From contig NZ_CADIKI010000002.1 in NCBI RefSeq assembly GCF_902859935.1, forward strand, positions 62,001 to 126,000: a DNA stretch of 64,000 nt. The letters are read 5' to 3'. A model generated the notes under the pieces. It saw nothing but the letters and a program-made list of their open reading frames with translations, had not been told where the DNA came from and did not search any database. Both the position numbers and the translations under genes were made by a program. How positions within the stretch are numbered: position 1 is the first letter of the stretch; each line of letters begins with the position of its first letter. The DNA comes from Paraburkholderia fynbosensis. GTDB lineage: Bacteria > Pseudomonadota > Gammaproteobacteria > Burkholderiales > Burkholderiaceae. Below are positions 19,086 to 28,555 of this stretch, in pieces.

Positions 19086-20039
19086 ATGAACAAAGCGATG
19101 CCTACTCACGCCGCAAGCGCGTCCGAAGCCGATCACGCGGACAACGCCGCGCCGCGCCCGGCCACCGCCGCCAAGGCGCGCGCCAGCGTTCGACCGGCTG
19201 GCGTCGACGGAATCGCCGTGCCCAGCACGCTGCTCGACATCACGCCGCAACAGGCCGGCACGCAGACGCTGTTGCGCGGCCTCGCGATTCTCGAAGCCGC
19301 CGCCGCCGGCGTGCGCGATCTGCGCACCTTCGGCGCCGCACTCGGCACGACCCGCAGCACGACGCACCGGCTGGTGAGCAGCCTCGTACAGGCGCGCTAT
19401 CTGCGCCAGGTGCAAGGCGGCTATCTGCTCGGCCCGAAGCTGATCGAACTCGGCACTATCGCGCTCGAACAGATGCCGCTCACGGCGGTCGCGCGTCCGC
19501 ATCTCGAATCGCTCGCGGAACAGACGCTCGACACGATTCACCTCGGCGTGCGCGACGGCGACGACGTGCTGTACATCGACAAGATTCCCGGCACCCGCGG
19601 CCTCGAAATGCGTTCACGCGTCGGGCACCGGATGCCGCTCGCGTCGACGGGGATCGGCAAGGCGATGATGCTCGACCTCGCACCGGACGTCTGGCAGACG
19701 CTGTTCGACGCGTCGCGCCGCGCGCTCGCCAGCGTCACGTTCAAACCGGACAACCGCCCCGACGCGCCGACCTTCATGCAGCGCATGACCAGTTACGCAG
19801 CCGGCGGCTACACCTTCGACCTCGAGGAGAACGAAGCGTCGATCCGCTGCGTCGCGGCCCCGGTGCGTGATGCGTCGGGCGCGGTGGTGGCTGCGTTGTC
19901 GGTGGCGAGCACGATTCCATACATGCCGCTCGAACGCATGGACGAACTGATTCCGGTCGTGCAGCGCGAAGCGCGCGCGATCTCGGAAGAACTCGGTTGG
20001 CGCGCTCCCCAACCGACAACCCGCAGGATCAAACGATGA
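19086..20039 (+). CDS. IclR-family transcriptional regulator of the sugar cluster
   Basis: 317 residues. After a ~65-residue disordered Ala-rich N terminus comes an IclR winged helix-turn-helix (TQTLLRGLAILEAAAAG to YLRQVQGGYLLG) and an effector-binding domain with the usual PLASTGIGKA segment. The ATG at 19086 is preceded by an in-frame open stretch without a start signal. Its stop overlaps the kinase start (ATGA), so regulator and enzymes are one operon; the effector is probably a keto-deoxy sugar acid or the sugar itself. Confidence 0.88.
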   Translation: MNKAMPTHAASASEADHADNAAPRPATAAKARASVRPAGVDGIAVPSTLLDITPQQAGTQTLLRGLAILEAAAAGVRDLRTFGAALGTTRSTTHRLVSSLVQARYLRQVQGGYLLGPKLIELGTIALEQMPLTAVARPHLESLAEQTLDTIHLGVRDGDDVLYIDKIPGTRGLEMRSRVGHRMPLASTGIGKAMMLDLAPDVWQTLFDASRRALASVTFKPDNRPDAPTFMQRMTSYAAGGYTFDLEENEASIRCVAAPVRDASGAVVAALSVASTIPYMPLERMDELIPVVQREARAISEELGWRAPQPTTRRIKR

Positions 20040-21094
20040 CACAGGCGGGTTCTCTCACACCGGCAGGCAGCCATCTGGCCAAAGGTGTCGTCGCCGACGC
20101 AGGCTTCGCGAATGCCGCGCTGATCGCGCTCGACTGGGGCACGACCTCGTTGCGCGCCTATCTGTACGACAACGACGGCCAGGTGCTGGCGACGCGCGCG
20201 TCGCCGGCCGGCATCATGAATCTGCCGCGCAGCGCGGAGCAGGGCGGTTTCGACGCCGCTTTCGACGACGTGTGCGGCGCCTGGCTCGACGCGGCGCGCG
20301 GCGTACCGGTGATCGCAGCGGGGATGGTCGGCAGCGCGCAGGGCTGGCTGGAGGCGCCGTACGTCGATGCACCGGCGAGCGCCGATGCGCTCGTGAGCGG
20401 CCTCGTTCGCGTGCAGGCGGCATGCGGCGCGACGCTGCACATCGTGCCGGGCATCCTGCAACGCGGTGAACTGCCCAACGTGATGCGCGGCGAAGAAACG
20501 CAGATTTTCGGCGCGCTCAGCGAGGACGCGAACGCCGCGGACCACGGTATGCGCGCGCTGATCGGCTTGCCGGGCACGCACGCGAAATGGGCGGTCGTGC
20601 AGGCAGGCCGCATTGAACGTTTTCATACCTTCATGACGGGCGAAGTGTTCGCGGCGCTGCGCGAGCATACGATTCTCGGCCGCACGATGGCCACGCCGGA
20701 TCGTCCGGATACCGAAGCATTCCTGCACGGCGTGAGCATCGCGCGTGAAAAGGGACAGGCGGGCATGCTCGCGACCGTTTTCAGCGCCCGCACGCTCGGC
20801 CTCACCGGACAACTCGCGCGCGACGAGCTGCCCGACTATCTGTCGGGCCTGCTGATCGGCCACGAACTGGCCGGCCTCGACGCCGTGCTGACGCAACAGC
20901 AGAGCTCGCTCGCCGCGCAGAGCCTGCGCCTGATCGGCAATGAAGCGCTGTGCGAGCGCTATCGACTCGCACTCGCGCAATTCGGCTGCACCCAGGCGGA
21001 ACTGGTGAAGCAGGCCACCGAGCGCGGCCTGTGGCGCGTCGCCTCGCAGGCGGGGCTCGTCAATCCGGCCGCTCACGCGGCGCGCGCCGGCTAA
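20036..21094 (+). CDS. dgoK: 2-dehydro-3-deoxygalactonokinase
   Basis: 352 residues. It phosphorylates 2-keto-3-deoxygalactonate in the De Ley-Doudoroff galactose pathway. The N-terminal ATP-binding segment ALIALDWGTTSLRAYL and the motifs AAGMVGSAQGW and GLPGTHAKW are characteristic of DgoK. The start codon overlaps the stop of the IclR gene, and dgoA follows 47 nt downstream. Confidence 0.94.
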   Translation: MTQAGSLTPAGSHLAKGVVADAGFANAALIALDWGTTSLRAYLYDNDGQVLATRASPAGIMNLPRSAEQGGFDAAFDDVCGAWLDAARGVPVIAAGMVGSAQGWLEAPYVDAPASADALVSGLVRVQAACGATLHIVPGILQRGELPNVMRGEETQIFGALSEDANAADHGMRALIGLPGTHAKWAVVQAGRIERFHTFMTGEVFAALREHTILGRTMATPDRPDTEAFLHGVSIAREKGQAGMLATVFSARTLGLTGQLARDELPDYLSGLLIGHELAGLDAVLTQQQSSLAAQSLRLIGNEALCERYRLALAQFGCTQAELVKQATERGLWRVASQAGLVNPAAHAARAG

Positions 21095-21141
21095 GCGGCG
21101 CGCAGGCCATCTCCGTGCCGCTCACGAAACAAGGAACCGAC

Positions 21142-21822
21142 ATGCAACCTCACATCAATCTGCCCGCACCATACATGCCGCACGCGGGCCTGATCGCGGC
21201 GTTCGAAGTCTGTCCGTTGATCGCGATCATGCGCGGCGTGACCCCCGCCGACGCGGCCGATCACGGTCAGGCGCTGTACGAAGCGGGCTTTCGCATCGTC
21301 GAAGTGCCGTTGAATTCGCCGCAGCCGTTCGATAGCATCGCCGCGATCCGCAAGGCGTTGCCGGCGGACGCGATTGTCGGCGCGGGCACGGTGCTGCATC
21401 CGAGTTTCGTCAACGACGTGAAGTCGGCGGGCGGCGAACTGATCGTCATGCCGCATAGCGATCCCGAAGTCGTCGCCGCCGCGAAAGCGCAGGGCCTCGC
21501 CTGCGCGCCGGGCGTCGCCACGCCGACTGAAGCGTTCATCGCGCTGAAGAACGGCGCGGACGTGCTCAAGATGTTTCCCGCCGAACAGCTCGGCTGCCAG
21601 GTCGTGAAGGCATGGCGCGCGGTGATCGCGGCGCAGGTGCCGCTGGTGCCGGTTGGCGGCATCACGCCGGACAACATGGGGCCGTTCCTGAGCGCCGGCG
21701 CGAACGGCTTCGGCCTCGGCTCGGCGCTGTACAAGCCGGGTCAGAGCGCCGCCGTGACCGCCTCGCATGCGAAGGCGTTCATCAACGGCTTGCGCATCGC
21801 CCGCGCAGGCGCGAAGAAATGA
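21142..21822 (+). CDS. dgoA: 2-dehydro-3-deoxy-6-phosphogalactonate aldolase
   Basis: 226 residues, a class I KDPG/KDPGal aldolase that cleaves to pyruvate and glyceraldehyde 3-phosphate. The Schiff-base lysine is in DVLKMFPAEQLG, and GVATPTEA and PVGGITPDNM complete the active site. It begins after AAGGAACCGAC and overlaps the next gene by 4 nt (ATGA). Neighbouring dgoK favours the galacto- over the gluco- substrate, since a separate eda lies at 60,824. Confidence 0.93.
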   Translation: MQPHINLPAPYMPHAGLIAAFEVCPLIAIMRGVTPADAADHGQALYEAGFRIVEVPLNSPQPFDSIAAIRKALPADAIVGAGTVLHPSFVNDVKSAGGELIVMPHSDPEVVAAAKAQGLACAPGVATPTEAFIALKNGADVLKMFPAEQLGCQVVKAWRAVIAAQVPLVPVGGITPDNMGPFLSAGANGFGLGSALYKPGQSAAVTASHAKAFINGLRIARAGAKK

Positions 21823-22595
21823 AACGGCTCGCCGGCAAAGCCGCCCTGGTGACCGGCGCCGGACGCGGCATCGGCGCGGCGATCGCACTCGCGTTCGCGC
21901 GTGAAGGCGCGTCGGTCGTGCTCGCGGAACTGGATATCGACACCGCCCAGCAGACGGCGGCGCACATCAAGGCGCAAACCGGCGCGCGCGTGCTCGCGGT
22001 GCGCACGGACGTGACGCAATCGGCCTCGGTTCAGCAGGCGGTGAGCGAGGCGGAGCAGGCATTCGGCGCGGTGGACGTGCTGGTGAACAACGCAGGCATC
22101 AACGTGTTCTGCGATCCGCTCACCATGACCGACGACGACTGGCGGCGCTGCTTCGCGGTCGATCTCGACGGCGTGTGGAACGGTTGCCGCGCGGTGTTGC
22201 CGGGCATGGTCGAACGCGGCACGGGCAGCATTGTGAATATCGCGTCGACCCATGCATTCAAGATCATTCCGGGCTGCTTTCCGTACCCGGTGGCCAAACA
22301 CGGCGTGATTGGCCTGACGCGCGCGCTCGGCATCGAATACGCGCCGCGCAACGTACGCGTGAATGCGATCGCGCCGGGTTACATCGAAACGCAATTGACG
22401 CACGACTGGTGGAACGAACAGCCCGATCCGGCCGCCGCGCAGCAGGCGACGCTCGATCTGCAGCCGATGAAGCGCATCGGCCGCCCGGAAGAAGTGGCGA
22501 TGACTGCGGTGTTTCTCGCCTCGGATGAAGCGCCGTTCATCAACGCCAGTTGCATCACCGTGGATGGCGGCCGCTCGGCGCTGTATCACGACTGA
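21819..22595 (+). CDS. Short-chain dehydrogenase (probable sugar dehydrogenase)
   Basis: 258 residues, classical SDR: cofactor loop TGAGRGIG, NNAG, catalytic Ser in NIASTHAF and YPVAK (YxxxK). It is translationally coupled to dgoA. Proximity to dgoK/dgoA suggests oxidation of D-galactose or of an intermediate such as a keto-deoxy sugar acid. A second SDR in the cluster (26,634) makes the division of labour unclear. Confidence 0.85.
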   Translation: MKRLAGKAALVTGAGRGIGAAIALAFAREGASVVLAELDIDTAQQTAAHIKAQTGARVLAVRTDVTQSASVQQAVSEAEQAFGAVDVLVNNAGINVFCDPLTMTDDDWRRCFAVDLDGVWNGCRAVLPGMVERGTGSIVNIASTHAFKIIPGCFPYPVAKHGVIGLTRALGIEYAPRNVRVNAIAPGYIETQLTHDWWNEQPDPAAAQQATLDLQPMKRIGRPEEVAMTAVFLASDEAPFINASCITVDGGRSALYHD

Positions 22596-22739
22596 TTCAC
22601 GACGGATTTTTGCAGTACGCAGGTTTGCGCAGGGGCGCAAAAGTACACCGGACGACGCGCTGGCCGCGTGTGTCATCACCGGTACAAGAAGACGCGGCCG
22701 CTTACCTTCTCGTTATCAATTAGTCAGGAGACACGCATT

Positions 22740-23738
22740 ATGAAACGTAGAATTTTCCTCACGCTGGCAGCAGCGGCGACGGGTGTGCTCTTCAACGCAC
22801 CGGTCGCGCAGGCGGCCGATCCGGTCAAGATCGGCTTCCTCGTGAAGCAGCCGGAAGAGCCGTGGTTCCAGGACGAATGGAAGTTCGCCGAAATCGCTGC
22901 GAAGGAAAAGGGCTTCACGCTCGTGAAGATCGGCGCGCCGTCGGGCGAGAAGGTGATGAGCGCAATCGACAACCTGTCGGCACAGAAGGCGCAAGGCTTC
23001 GTGATCTGCACGCCCGACGTCAAGCTCGGACCGGGCATCGTCGCGAAGGCGAAGGCCGACAAGCTGAAGATGATGACGGTGGACGACCGCCTCGTCGACG
23101 GCGCGGGCAAGCCGATCGCATCGGTGCCGCATATGGGCATCTCGGCGTACAACATCGGCAAACAGGTCGGCGACGGCCTCGCGGCCGAAATCAAGAAGCG
23201 CGGCTGGGACATGAAGGACGTGGGCGCGATCGACGTGACCTACGAACAGCTGCCGACCGCGCATGACCGCACCAGCGGCGCGACCGACGCACTGGTGGCC
23301 GCCGGCTTCCCGAAGGCGAACGTAATCGCCGCGCCGCAAGCGAAGACGGACACGGAAAACGCGTTCAACGCCGCTAACATCGCGCTGACGAAGAACCCGC
23401 AGTTCAAGCACTGGGTCGCTTACGCGCTGAACGACGAAGGCGTGCTCGGCGCGGTGCGCGCAGCGGAAGGCCGCGGCTTCAAGGCGGACAACATGATCGG
23501 TATCGGCATCGGCGGTTCGGACTCGGCGTTGAACGAGTTCAAGAAGCCGACGCCGACGGGCTTCTACGGCACGGTCATCATCAGCCCGAAGCGCCACGGC
23601 GAAGAAACCTCGACGCTGATGTACGACTGGATCACGCAAGGCAAGGAACCGCCGCTGCTCACGCTGACGACCGGCATGCTGGCCACGCGTGACAACGTCG
23701 CCGATGTGCGCCAGAAGATGGGCCTCGCGTCGAACTGA
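22740..23738 (+). CDS. araF: L-arabinose-type ABC transporter, periplasmic binding protein
   Basis: 332 residues with an Ala-rich signal peptide cleaved near residue 25 (PVAQA). The mature protein follows E. coli AraF closely by eye: KIGFLVKQPEEPWFQDEWKF, GFVICTPDVKLG, MTVDDRLVDG. AraF binds L-arabinose, and D-galactose with good affinity. It starts after TCAGGAGACAC. A 14-bp stem-loop follows the stop, and araG is 229 nt further on, so the binding protein is probably made in excess over the membrane components. Confidence 0.93.
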   Translation: MKRRIFLTLAAAATGVLFNAPVAQAADPVKIGFLVKQPEEPWFQDEWKFAEIAAKEKGFTLVKIGAPSGEKVMSAIDNLSAQKAQGFVICTPDVKLGPGIVAKAKADKLKMMTVDDRLVDGAGKPIASVPHMGISAYNIGKQVGDGLAAEIKKRGWDMKDVGAIDVTYEQLPTAHDRTSGATDALVAAGFPKANVIAAPQAKTDTENAFNAANIALTKNPQFKHWVAYALNDEGVLGAVRAAEGRGFKADNMIGIGIGGSDSALNEFKKPTPTGFYGTVIISPKRHGEETSTLMYDWITQGKEPPLLTLTTGMLATRDNVADVRQKMGLASN

Positions 23739-23769
23739 GCGTGTGACACGCGGTGCGATGAAGTGAACT

Positions 23770-23804
23770 GCCGGCGCGTCATGGTCGAAACATGACGCGC
23801 CGGC
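23770..23804 (+). repeat. 14-bp perfect stem-loop between araF and araG
   Basis: Perfect inverted repeat: GCCGGCGCGTCATG (23770-23783) and its complement (23791-23804) with a 7-nt GTCGAAA loop. No T-run follows, so it is not a simple terminator; a 3'-end stabiliser for araF mRNA or partial attenuator is likely. Confidence 0.8.
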
Positions 23805-23902
23805 GGCAGCGATAAAAGATCAGCAGTAGAGACAAGCCATGTTTGCGCCTGCCCGCGAGGTACGAAGTACGAGGCACGGCGAGGCGCGGTTCAGGTAAAA
23901 CG

Positions 23903-23964
23903 GCAACTAACTTGCATGGGACGGGAGTAAGCGCTAAGCGCTCACCCCCGTCGACACAGGAGGC
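23903..23964 (+). promoter_or_regulatory. Structured leader element, copy B (before araG)
   Basis: Matches copy A before tcuA in layout. It has a hairpin GCAA-ctaac-TTGC, the identical ATGGGA linker, and a stem ACGGGAGT (23921-23928) against ACCCCCGT (23944-23951), with seven of eight pairs. Inside is a smaller AGCGC-taa-GCGCT hairpin. The same CGAC(AC)AGGAGGC flank ends 3 nt before the araG GTG. Positions 2-4 of the stem differ from copy A on both sides while keeping the pairing. Confidence 0.65.
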
Positions 23965-23967
23965 GAA

Positions 23968-25509
23968 GTGTCAGCGACGCTACGTTTTGACAATATCGGC
24001 AAAGTCTTTCCAGGCGTGCGTGCGCTCGACGGTGTGTCCTTCGACGTCAACGTCGGCCAGGTTCACGGCCTGATGGGCGAAAACGGCGCGGGGAAATCGA
24101 CCCTGCTGAAGATACTCGGCGGTGAATATCAACCCGATTCGGGCCGCGTGCTGATCGACGGCAACGAGGTGCGCTTCTCGAGCGCGGCGTCGTCGATCGC
24201 GGCGGGGATCGCGGTGATTCACCAGGAACTGCAGTATGTGCCCGATCTGACGGTCGCGGAAAACCTGCTGCTCGGCCAGCTGCCGAACTCGCTCGGCTGG
24301 GTCAACAAGCGCGAAGCCAAGCGCTTCGTGCGCGAACGCCTCGAAGCAATGGGCGTGGCGCTCGATCCGAACGCGAAACTACGCAAGCTCTCGATCGCGC
24401 AGCGGCAGATGGTCGAAATCTGCAAGGCGCTGCTGCGCAACGCACGCGTGATTGCGCTCGACGAGCCGACCAGTTCGCTGTCGCATCGCGAGACCGAGGT
24501 GCTGTTCAAGCTGGTGCGCGATCTGCGCGCCGACAATCGCGCGATGATATACATCTCGCACCGCATGGACGAGATCTACGAACTGTGCGACGCCTGCACG
24601 ATCTTCCGCGACGGTCGCAAGATCGCCTCGCATCCGACGCTCGAAGGCGTGTCGCGCGACACCATCGTCAGCGAGATGGTGGGGCGTGAAATTTCGGACA
24701 TCTACAACTATTCGGCGCGTGCGCTCGGCGAAGTGCGCTTCGCGGCGAAAGCGATCGAAGGCCATGCGCTCGCGCAACCGGCCAGCTTCGAAGTGCGGCG
24801 CGGCGAGATCGTCGGTTTCTTCGGACTGGTGGGCGCGGGCCGCAGCGAGCTGATGCATCTGGTCTACGGCGCCGATCACAAGAAGGGCGGCGAACTGCTG
24901 CTCGACGGCAAGCCGATCAAGGTGCGCAGCGCGGGCGAAGCGATCAGGCACGGCATCGTGCTGTGCCCGGAAGACCGCAAGGAAGAGGGCATCGTCGCGA
25001 TGGCGACGGTCTCGGAGAACATCAACATCAGTTGCCGCCGTCACTATCTGCGTGCGGGGATGTTTCTCGATCGCAAGAAGGAAGCGGAAACCGCGGACCG
25101 TTTCATCAAGCTGCTGAAGATCAAGACGCCGAGCCGCCGCCAGAAAATCCGTTTCCTGTCGGGCGGCAATCAGCAGAAGGCGATTCTGTCGCGCTGGCTC
25201 GCCGAGCCCGATCTGAAGGTCGTGATTCTCGACGAGCCGACACGCGGCATCGACGTCGGCGCGAAGCATGAAATCTACAACGTGATCTATCAGCTGGCCG
25301 AACGCGGCTGCGCGATCGTGATGATTTCGTCGGAATTGCCGGAAGTGCTCGGCGTGTCCGACCGCATCGTCGTGATGCGTCAGGGCCGGATTTCCGGAGA
25401 GCTGGCGCGCCGGGATGCCACGGAGCAATCGGTGTTGAGCCTCGCGCTGCCGCAAAGCTCGACTGCGCTGCCTGAGACGAGCGCCCCCGCCGCCCAGCAC
25501 GCGGCCTGA
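23968..25509 (+). CDS. araG: L-arabinose-type ABC transporter, ATPase (two ABC domains)
   Basis: 513 residues starting at a GTG. The N-terminal ABC domain has Walker [10 protein letters not shown] (37-45) and LDEPTSSL; the C-terminal domain has the degenerate loop GLVGAGRSE, signature LSGGNQQK and [11 protein letters not shown], the arrangement of the carbohydrate-uptake CUT2 family (AraG/RbsA/MglA). Assignment to AraG rests on araF upstream. The structured leader copy B covers its ribosome site. Confidence 0.92.
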   Translation: MSATLRFDNIGKVFPGVRALDGVSFDVNVGQVHGLMGENGAGKSTLLKILGGEYQPDSGRVLIDGNEVRFSSAASSIAAGIAVIHQELQYVPDLTVAENLLLGQLPNSLGWVNKREAKRFVRERLEAMGVALDPNAKLRKLSIAQRQMVEICKALLRNARVIALDEPTSSLSHRETEVLFKLVRDLRADNRAMIYISHRMDEIYELCDACTIFRDGRKIASHPTLEGVSRDTIVSEMVGREISDIYNYSARALGEVRFAAKAIEGHALAQPASFEVRRGEIVGFFGLVGAGRSELMHLVYGADHKKGGELLLDGKPIKVRSAGEAIRHGIVLCPEDRKEEGIVAMATVSENINISCRRHYLRAGMFLDRKKEAETADRFIKLLKIKTPSRRQKIRFLSGGNQQKAILSRWLAEPDLKVVILDEPTRGIDVGAKHEIYNVIYQLAERGCAIVMISSELPEVLGVSDRIVVMRQGRISGELARRDATEQSVLSLALPQSSTALPETSAPAAQHAA

Positions 25510-25518
25510 ACCTTATTT

Positions 25519-25556
25519 GGACGCAAGTCCGGCAACCCGTGGGGATACGGGAGGAG
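25519..25556 (+). promoter_or_regulatory. Hairpin pair overlapping the araH ribosome-binding site
   Basis: GGAC-GCAA-GTCC (25519-25530, a GNRA tetraloop hairpin) followed by CCCGT-ggggat-ACGGG (25536-25551), whose 3' arm runs into the GGAGGAG ribosome site (25550-25556). It could tune araH translation relative to araG. Confidence 0.45.
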
Positions 25557-25564
25557 TATTGAAC

Positions 25565-26581
25565 ATGCAAGCCAGAGAAAACCTCGCGCAACAGGCCGCC
25601 AAGAGCGCCGCCGATGCGCTGATTCCGCAAGCCAACGACAAGGCGAAATGGTGGCAGCAGATCACCGAGTACAGCCTCATCGTGATCTTCGTCTTGATGT
25701 TCGTCACGATGTCGCTGACCGTCGATCACTTCTTCTCGATCGAGAACATGCTCGGCCTCGCACTGTCGATTTCGCAGATCGGCATGGTCGCGTGCACGAT
25801 GATGTTCTGTCTCGCCTCGCGCGACTTCGACCTCTCCGTGGGATCGACCGTCGCCTTCGCCGGCGTGTTGTGCGCGATGGTGCTCAACGCCACAGGTAAC
25901 ACGTTTATCGCGATCATCGCGGCGGTCGCGGCAGGCGCGGTGATCGGTTTCGTCAACGGCGCGGTGATCGCGTATCTGCGCATCAACGCGCTGATCACGA
26001 CGCTCGCGACGATGGAAATCGTTCGCGGCCTCGGCTTCATCGTGTCGCACGGTCAAGCCGTGGGCGTGTCGTCGGATACGTTCATCGAGCTGGGCGGCTT
26101 GAGCTTCTTCGGCGTGTCGCTGCCGATCTGGGTCACGCTGCTGTGCTTCATCGTGTTCGGCGTGATGCTCAACCAGACCGTGTACGGCCGCAATACGCTC
26201 GCGATCGGCGGCAACCCGGAAGCGTCGCGTCTGGCCGGTATCAATGTCGAACGCACGCGCGTGTACATCTTCCTGATTCAAGGCGCGGTGACCGCGCTGG
26301 CCGGTGTGATTCTGGCGTCGCGCATCACGTCGGGTCAGCCGAATGCCGCGGAAGGTTTCGAGCTGAACGTGATCTCGGCGTGCGTGCTGGGCGGCGTGTC
26401 GCTGCTCGGCGGACGCGCGACGATTTCCGGCGTCGTGATCGGCGTGCTGATCATGGGCACCGTCGAGAACGTGATGAACCTCATGAACATCGACGCGTTC
26501 TATCAATACCTCGTGCGTGGCGCGATCCTGCTCGCCGCCGTGCTGCTCGACCAGTTGAAGAATCGCGGTTCGCGCGACTGA
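25565..26581 (+). CDS. araH: L-arabinose-type ABC transporter, permease
   Basis: 338 residues with about nine to ten hydrophobic segments, CUT2 permease family (AraH/RbsC). The cytoplasmic loop YGRNTLAIGGNPEASRLAG, which contacts the ATPase, is typical. The ATG at 25565 follows GGAGGAG; an open stretch upstream in frame is the hairpin leader. Together with AraF and AraG it makes a complete importer. Confidence 0.92.
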   Translation: MQARENLAQQAAKSAADALIPQANDKAKWWQQITEYSLIVIFVLMFVTMSLTVDHFFSIENMLGLALSISQIGMVACTMMFCLASRDFDLSVGSTVAFAGVLCAMVLNATGNTFIAIIAAVAAGAVIGFVNGAVIAYLRINALITTLATMEIVRGLGFIVSHGQAVGVSSDTFIELGGLSFFGVSLPIWVTLLCFIVFGVMLNQTVYGRNTLAIGGNPEASRLAGINVERTRVYIFLIQGAVTALAGVILASRITSGQPNAAEGFELNVISACVLGGVSLLGGRATISGVVIGVLIMGTVENVMNLMNIDAFYQYLVRGAILLAAVLLDQLKNRGSRD

Positions 26582-26633
26582 CCCCGCGACTGAACCCGTC
26601 ACTTATCCAATCAGCTCTCAAAGGAATCGAACG

Positions 26634-27434
26634 ATGTCGTCTCCGGCCAATGCAAATGCCCGTCTCGCGGACAGCGCGTTCGCGCGCTATCCGAGTCTCG
26701 TCGACCGCACGGTGTTGATCACGGGCGGCGCGACCGGTATCGGCGCATCGTTCGTCGAGCATTTCGCGGCGCAGGGCGCGCGCGTCGCGTTCTTCGATAT
26801 CGACGCGAGCGCCGGTGAAGCGCTCGCCGACGAACTCGGCGATTCGAAGCACAAGCCGCTGTTCCTGACGTGCGATCTGACCGATGTCGACTCGCTCCAA
26901 AAAGCGATCGCCGATGTGAAGGCCGCACTCGGCCCCATCCAGGTGCTGGTCAACAACGCGGCGAACGACAAGCGCCACACGATCGGCGAAGTGTCGCGCG
27001 AGTTTTTCGACGCGGGCATCGCGGTGAATCTCCGCCACCAGTTCTTCGCGGCTCAAGCGGTGATGGAAGACATGAAAGCGGCCAACAGCGGCTCGATCAT
27101 CAACCTCGGCTCGATCAGCTGGATGTTGAAGAACGGCGGCTATCCGGTGTATGTGATGTCGAAGTCGGCGGTACAGGGTTTGACGCGCGGCCTTGCGCGC
27201 GACCTCGGGCACTTCAACATCCGCGTCAATACGCTGGTGCCGGGCTGGGTGATGACGGAGAAGCAGAAGCGCCTGTGGCTCGACGACACTGGCCGCCGCC
27301 AGATCAAGGAAGGGCAATGCATCGACGCCGAGTTGGAGCCGTCCGACCTCGCGCGCATGGCGCTGTTCCTCGCCGCAGACGATAGCAAGATGATCACCGC
27401 GCAGGACATCGTTGTCGATGGAGGTTGGGCGTGA
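26634..27434 (+). CDS. Short-chain dehydrogenase, probable L-arabinose/D-galactose 1-dehydrogenase
   Basis: 266 residues: cofactor loop TGGATGIGASFVE, the acidic residue at the end of strand 2 (FFDID) suggesting NAD+ preference, NNAAND, catalytic Ser in NLGSISW and YVMSK. Its position between the sugar importer and a lactonase (the next gene overlaps by 4 nt) points to oxidation of the imported aldose to its lactone. The substrate is inferred from context only. Confidence 0.85.
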   Translation: MSSPANANARLADSAFARYPSLVDRTVLITGGATGIGASFVEHFAAQGARVAFFDIDASAGEALADELGDSKHKPLFLTCDLTDVDSLQKAIADVKAALGPIQVLVNNAANDKRHTIGEVSREFFDAGIAVNLRHQFFAAQAVMEDMKAANSGSIINLGSISWMLKNGGYPVYVMSKSAVQGLTRGLARDLGHFNIRVNTLVPGWVMTEKQKRLWLDDTGRRQIKEGQCIDAELEPSDLARMALFLAADDSKMITAQDIVVDGGWA

Positions 27435-28345
27435 GCGCTGACATGCCGTCGCACGCCGCTGCGTCGCGCGCGTCGCTGCTGATCGACACGCAATGCATGC
27501 TCGGCGAAGCAGCGACCTGGTGCGCGAGAACCGGCCGCTTCTACTGGACCGATATCGAAGGCGCGCGCCTGTGGCGCTACGATCCGCGTGACGGCGGCAG
27601 CACGTTCTGGCCTATGCCCGAGCGGCTCGCGACGTTCGCGCTGTGTGCGAATCCGCGCTACCTGCTGCTCGGTCTCGCCACGCATCTGGCGTTTTTCGAT
27701 CTGACGACCGGTGAGACACAGCGCATCGTCGACGTGGAGCCCGGATTGAACACGCGCGTGAACGACGGCCGTTGCGACCGTCAGGGGCGTTTCGTGTTCG
27801 GCACGAAAGACGAAAGCGGATTGGCGCAACCGGTCGCCGGCTTTTACCGGTTGAATCACGATCTGTCGCTGGAGCGCCTGCCGTTGCCTGCGCCGGCCAT
27901 CTCGAACAGCATCGCGTTCAGTCCAGACGGCGCGACGATGTATTACTGCGATTCGAAGGTGCCGGAAATTCGCGCGTGCGACTATCGTGCGGACGGTAGC
28001 GTCGCCAACGATCGGCTGTTCACCCGCGTGACGGACGCGGGCGTGGAGCCGGACGGCTCGACCGTCGATCGCGACGGCGGTCTGTGGAACGCCCAGTGGG
28101 CTGGGGCGAGCGTAGTGCGCTACGGCCCCGACGGCGTGGAAACCGGGCGCGTCGACGTGCCGACCGCGCAGCCGAGTTGCGTCGCGCTCGGCGGACCGGA
28201 ATTCGACACGCTGTACATCACGAGCGCGCGCGCCGACCTCGACGCCGCCGCGCTTGCGGCCGATACTCTGGCGGGCGGCGTGTTCGTCGCGCCGGCCGGA
28301 CGGCACGGTTTGCCCGAGCCGGAGTTCCAGGGCGCGCCCGCATAG
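27431..28345 (+). CDS. SMP-30/gluconolactonase-family sugar lactonase
   Basis: 304 residues from a GTG overlapping the previous stop, with GGAGG at the right distance. A six-bladed propeller with the metal-binding residues expected in CMLGEAATW, LNTRVNDGRCD, SNSIAFSPDG and EPDGSTVDRDGGLW. It should hydrolyse L-arabino-1,4-lactone or D-galactonolactone made by the preceding dehydrogenase. No dehydratase for the resulting aldonic acid is encoded in the window. Confidence 0.9.
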   Translation: MSADMPSHAAASRASLLIDTQCMLGEAATWCARTGRFYWTDIEGARLWRYDPRDGGSTFWPMPERLATFALCANPRYLLLGLATHLAFFDLTTGETQRIVDVEPGLNTRVNDGRCDRQGRFVFGTKDESGLAQPVAGFYRLNHDLSLERLPLPAPAISNSIAFSPDGATMYYCDSKVPEIRACDYRADGSVANDRLFTRVTDAGVEPDGSTVDRDGGLWNAQWAGASVVRYGPDGVETGRVDVPTAQPSCVALGGPEFDTLYITSARADLDAAALAADTLAGGVFVAPAGRHGLPEPEFQGAPA

Positions 28346-28555
28346 CGCAGAATGACGCAGCCCTGCTCGCGGGGCCGCACTGCTGGCACGACTCGCAATG
28401 ATTTTGAAAGTGAACCAGAAGGTGACGTCGCAATTCCAGTGGCAGCAAATCGGCAGCATGCAGTTCGGACCCAGAGGCGACCCGTTCCAGAAAGTCGCCC
28501 TACAGCATCCGTCAGCAATGACGGCAACGTCCCTCGCCTCTCGATGGAGCCAGAT

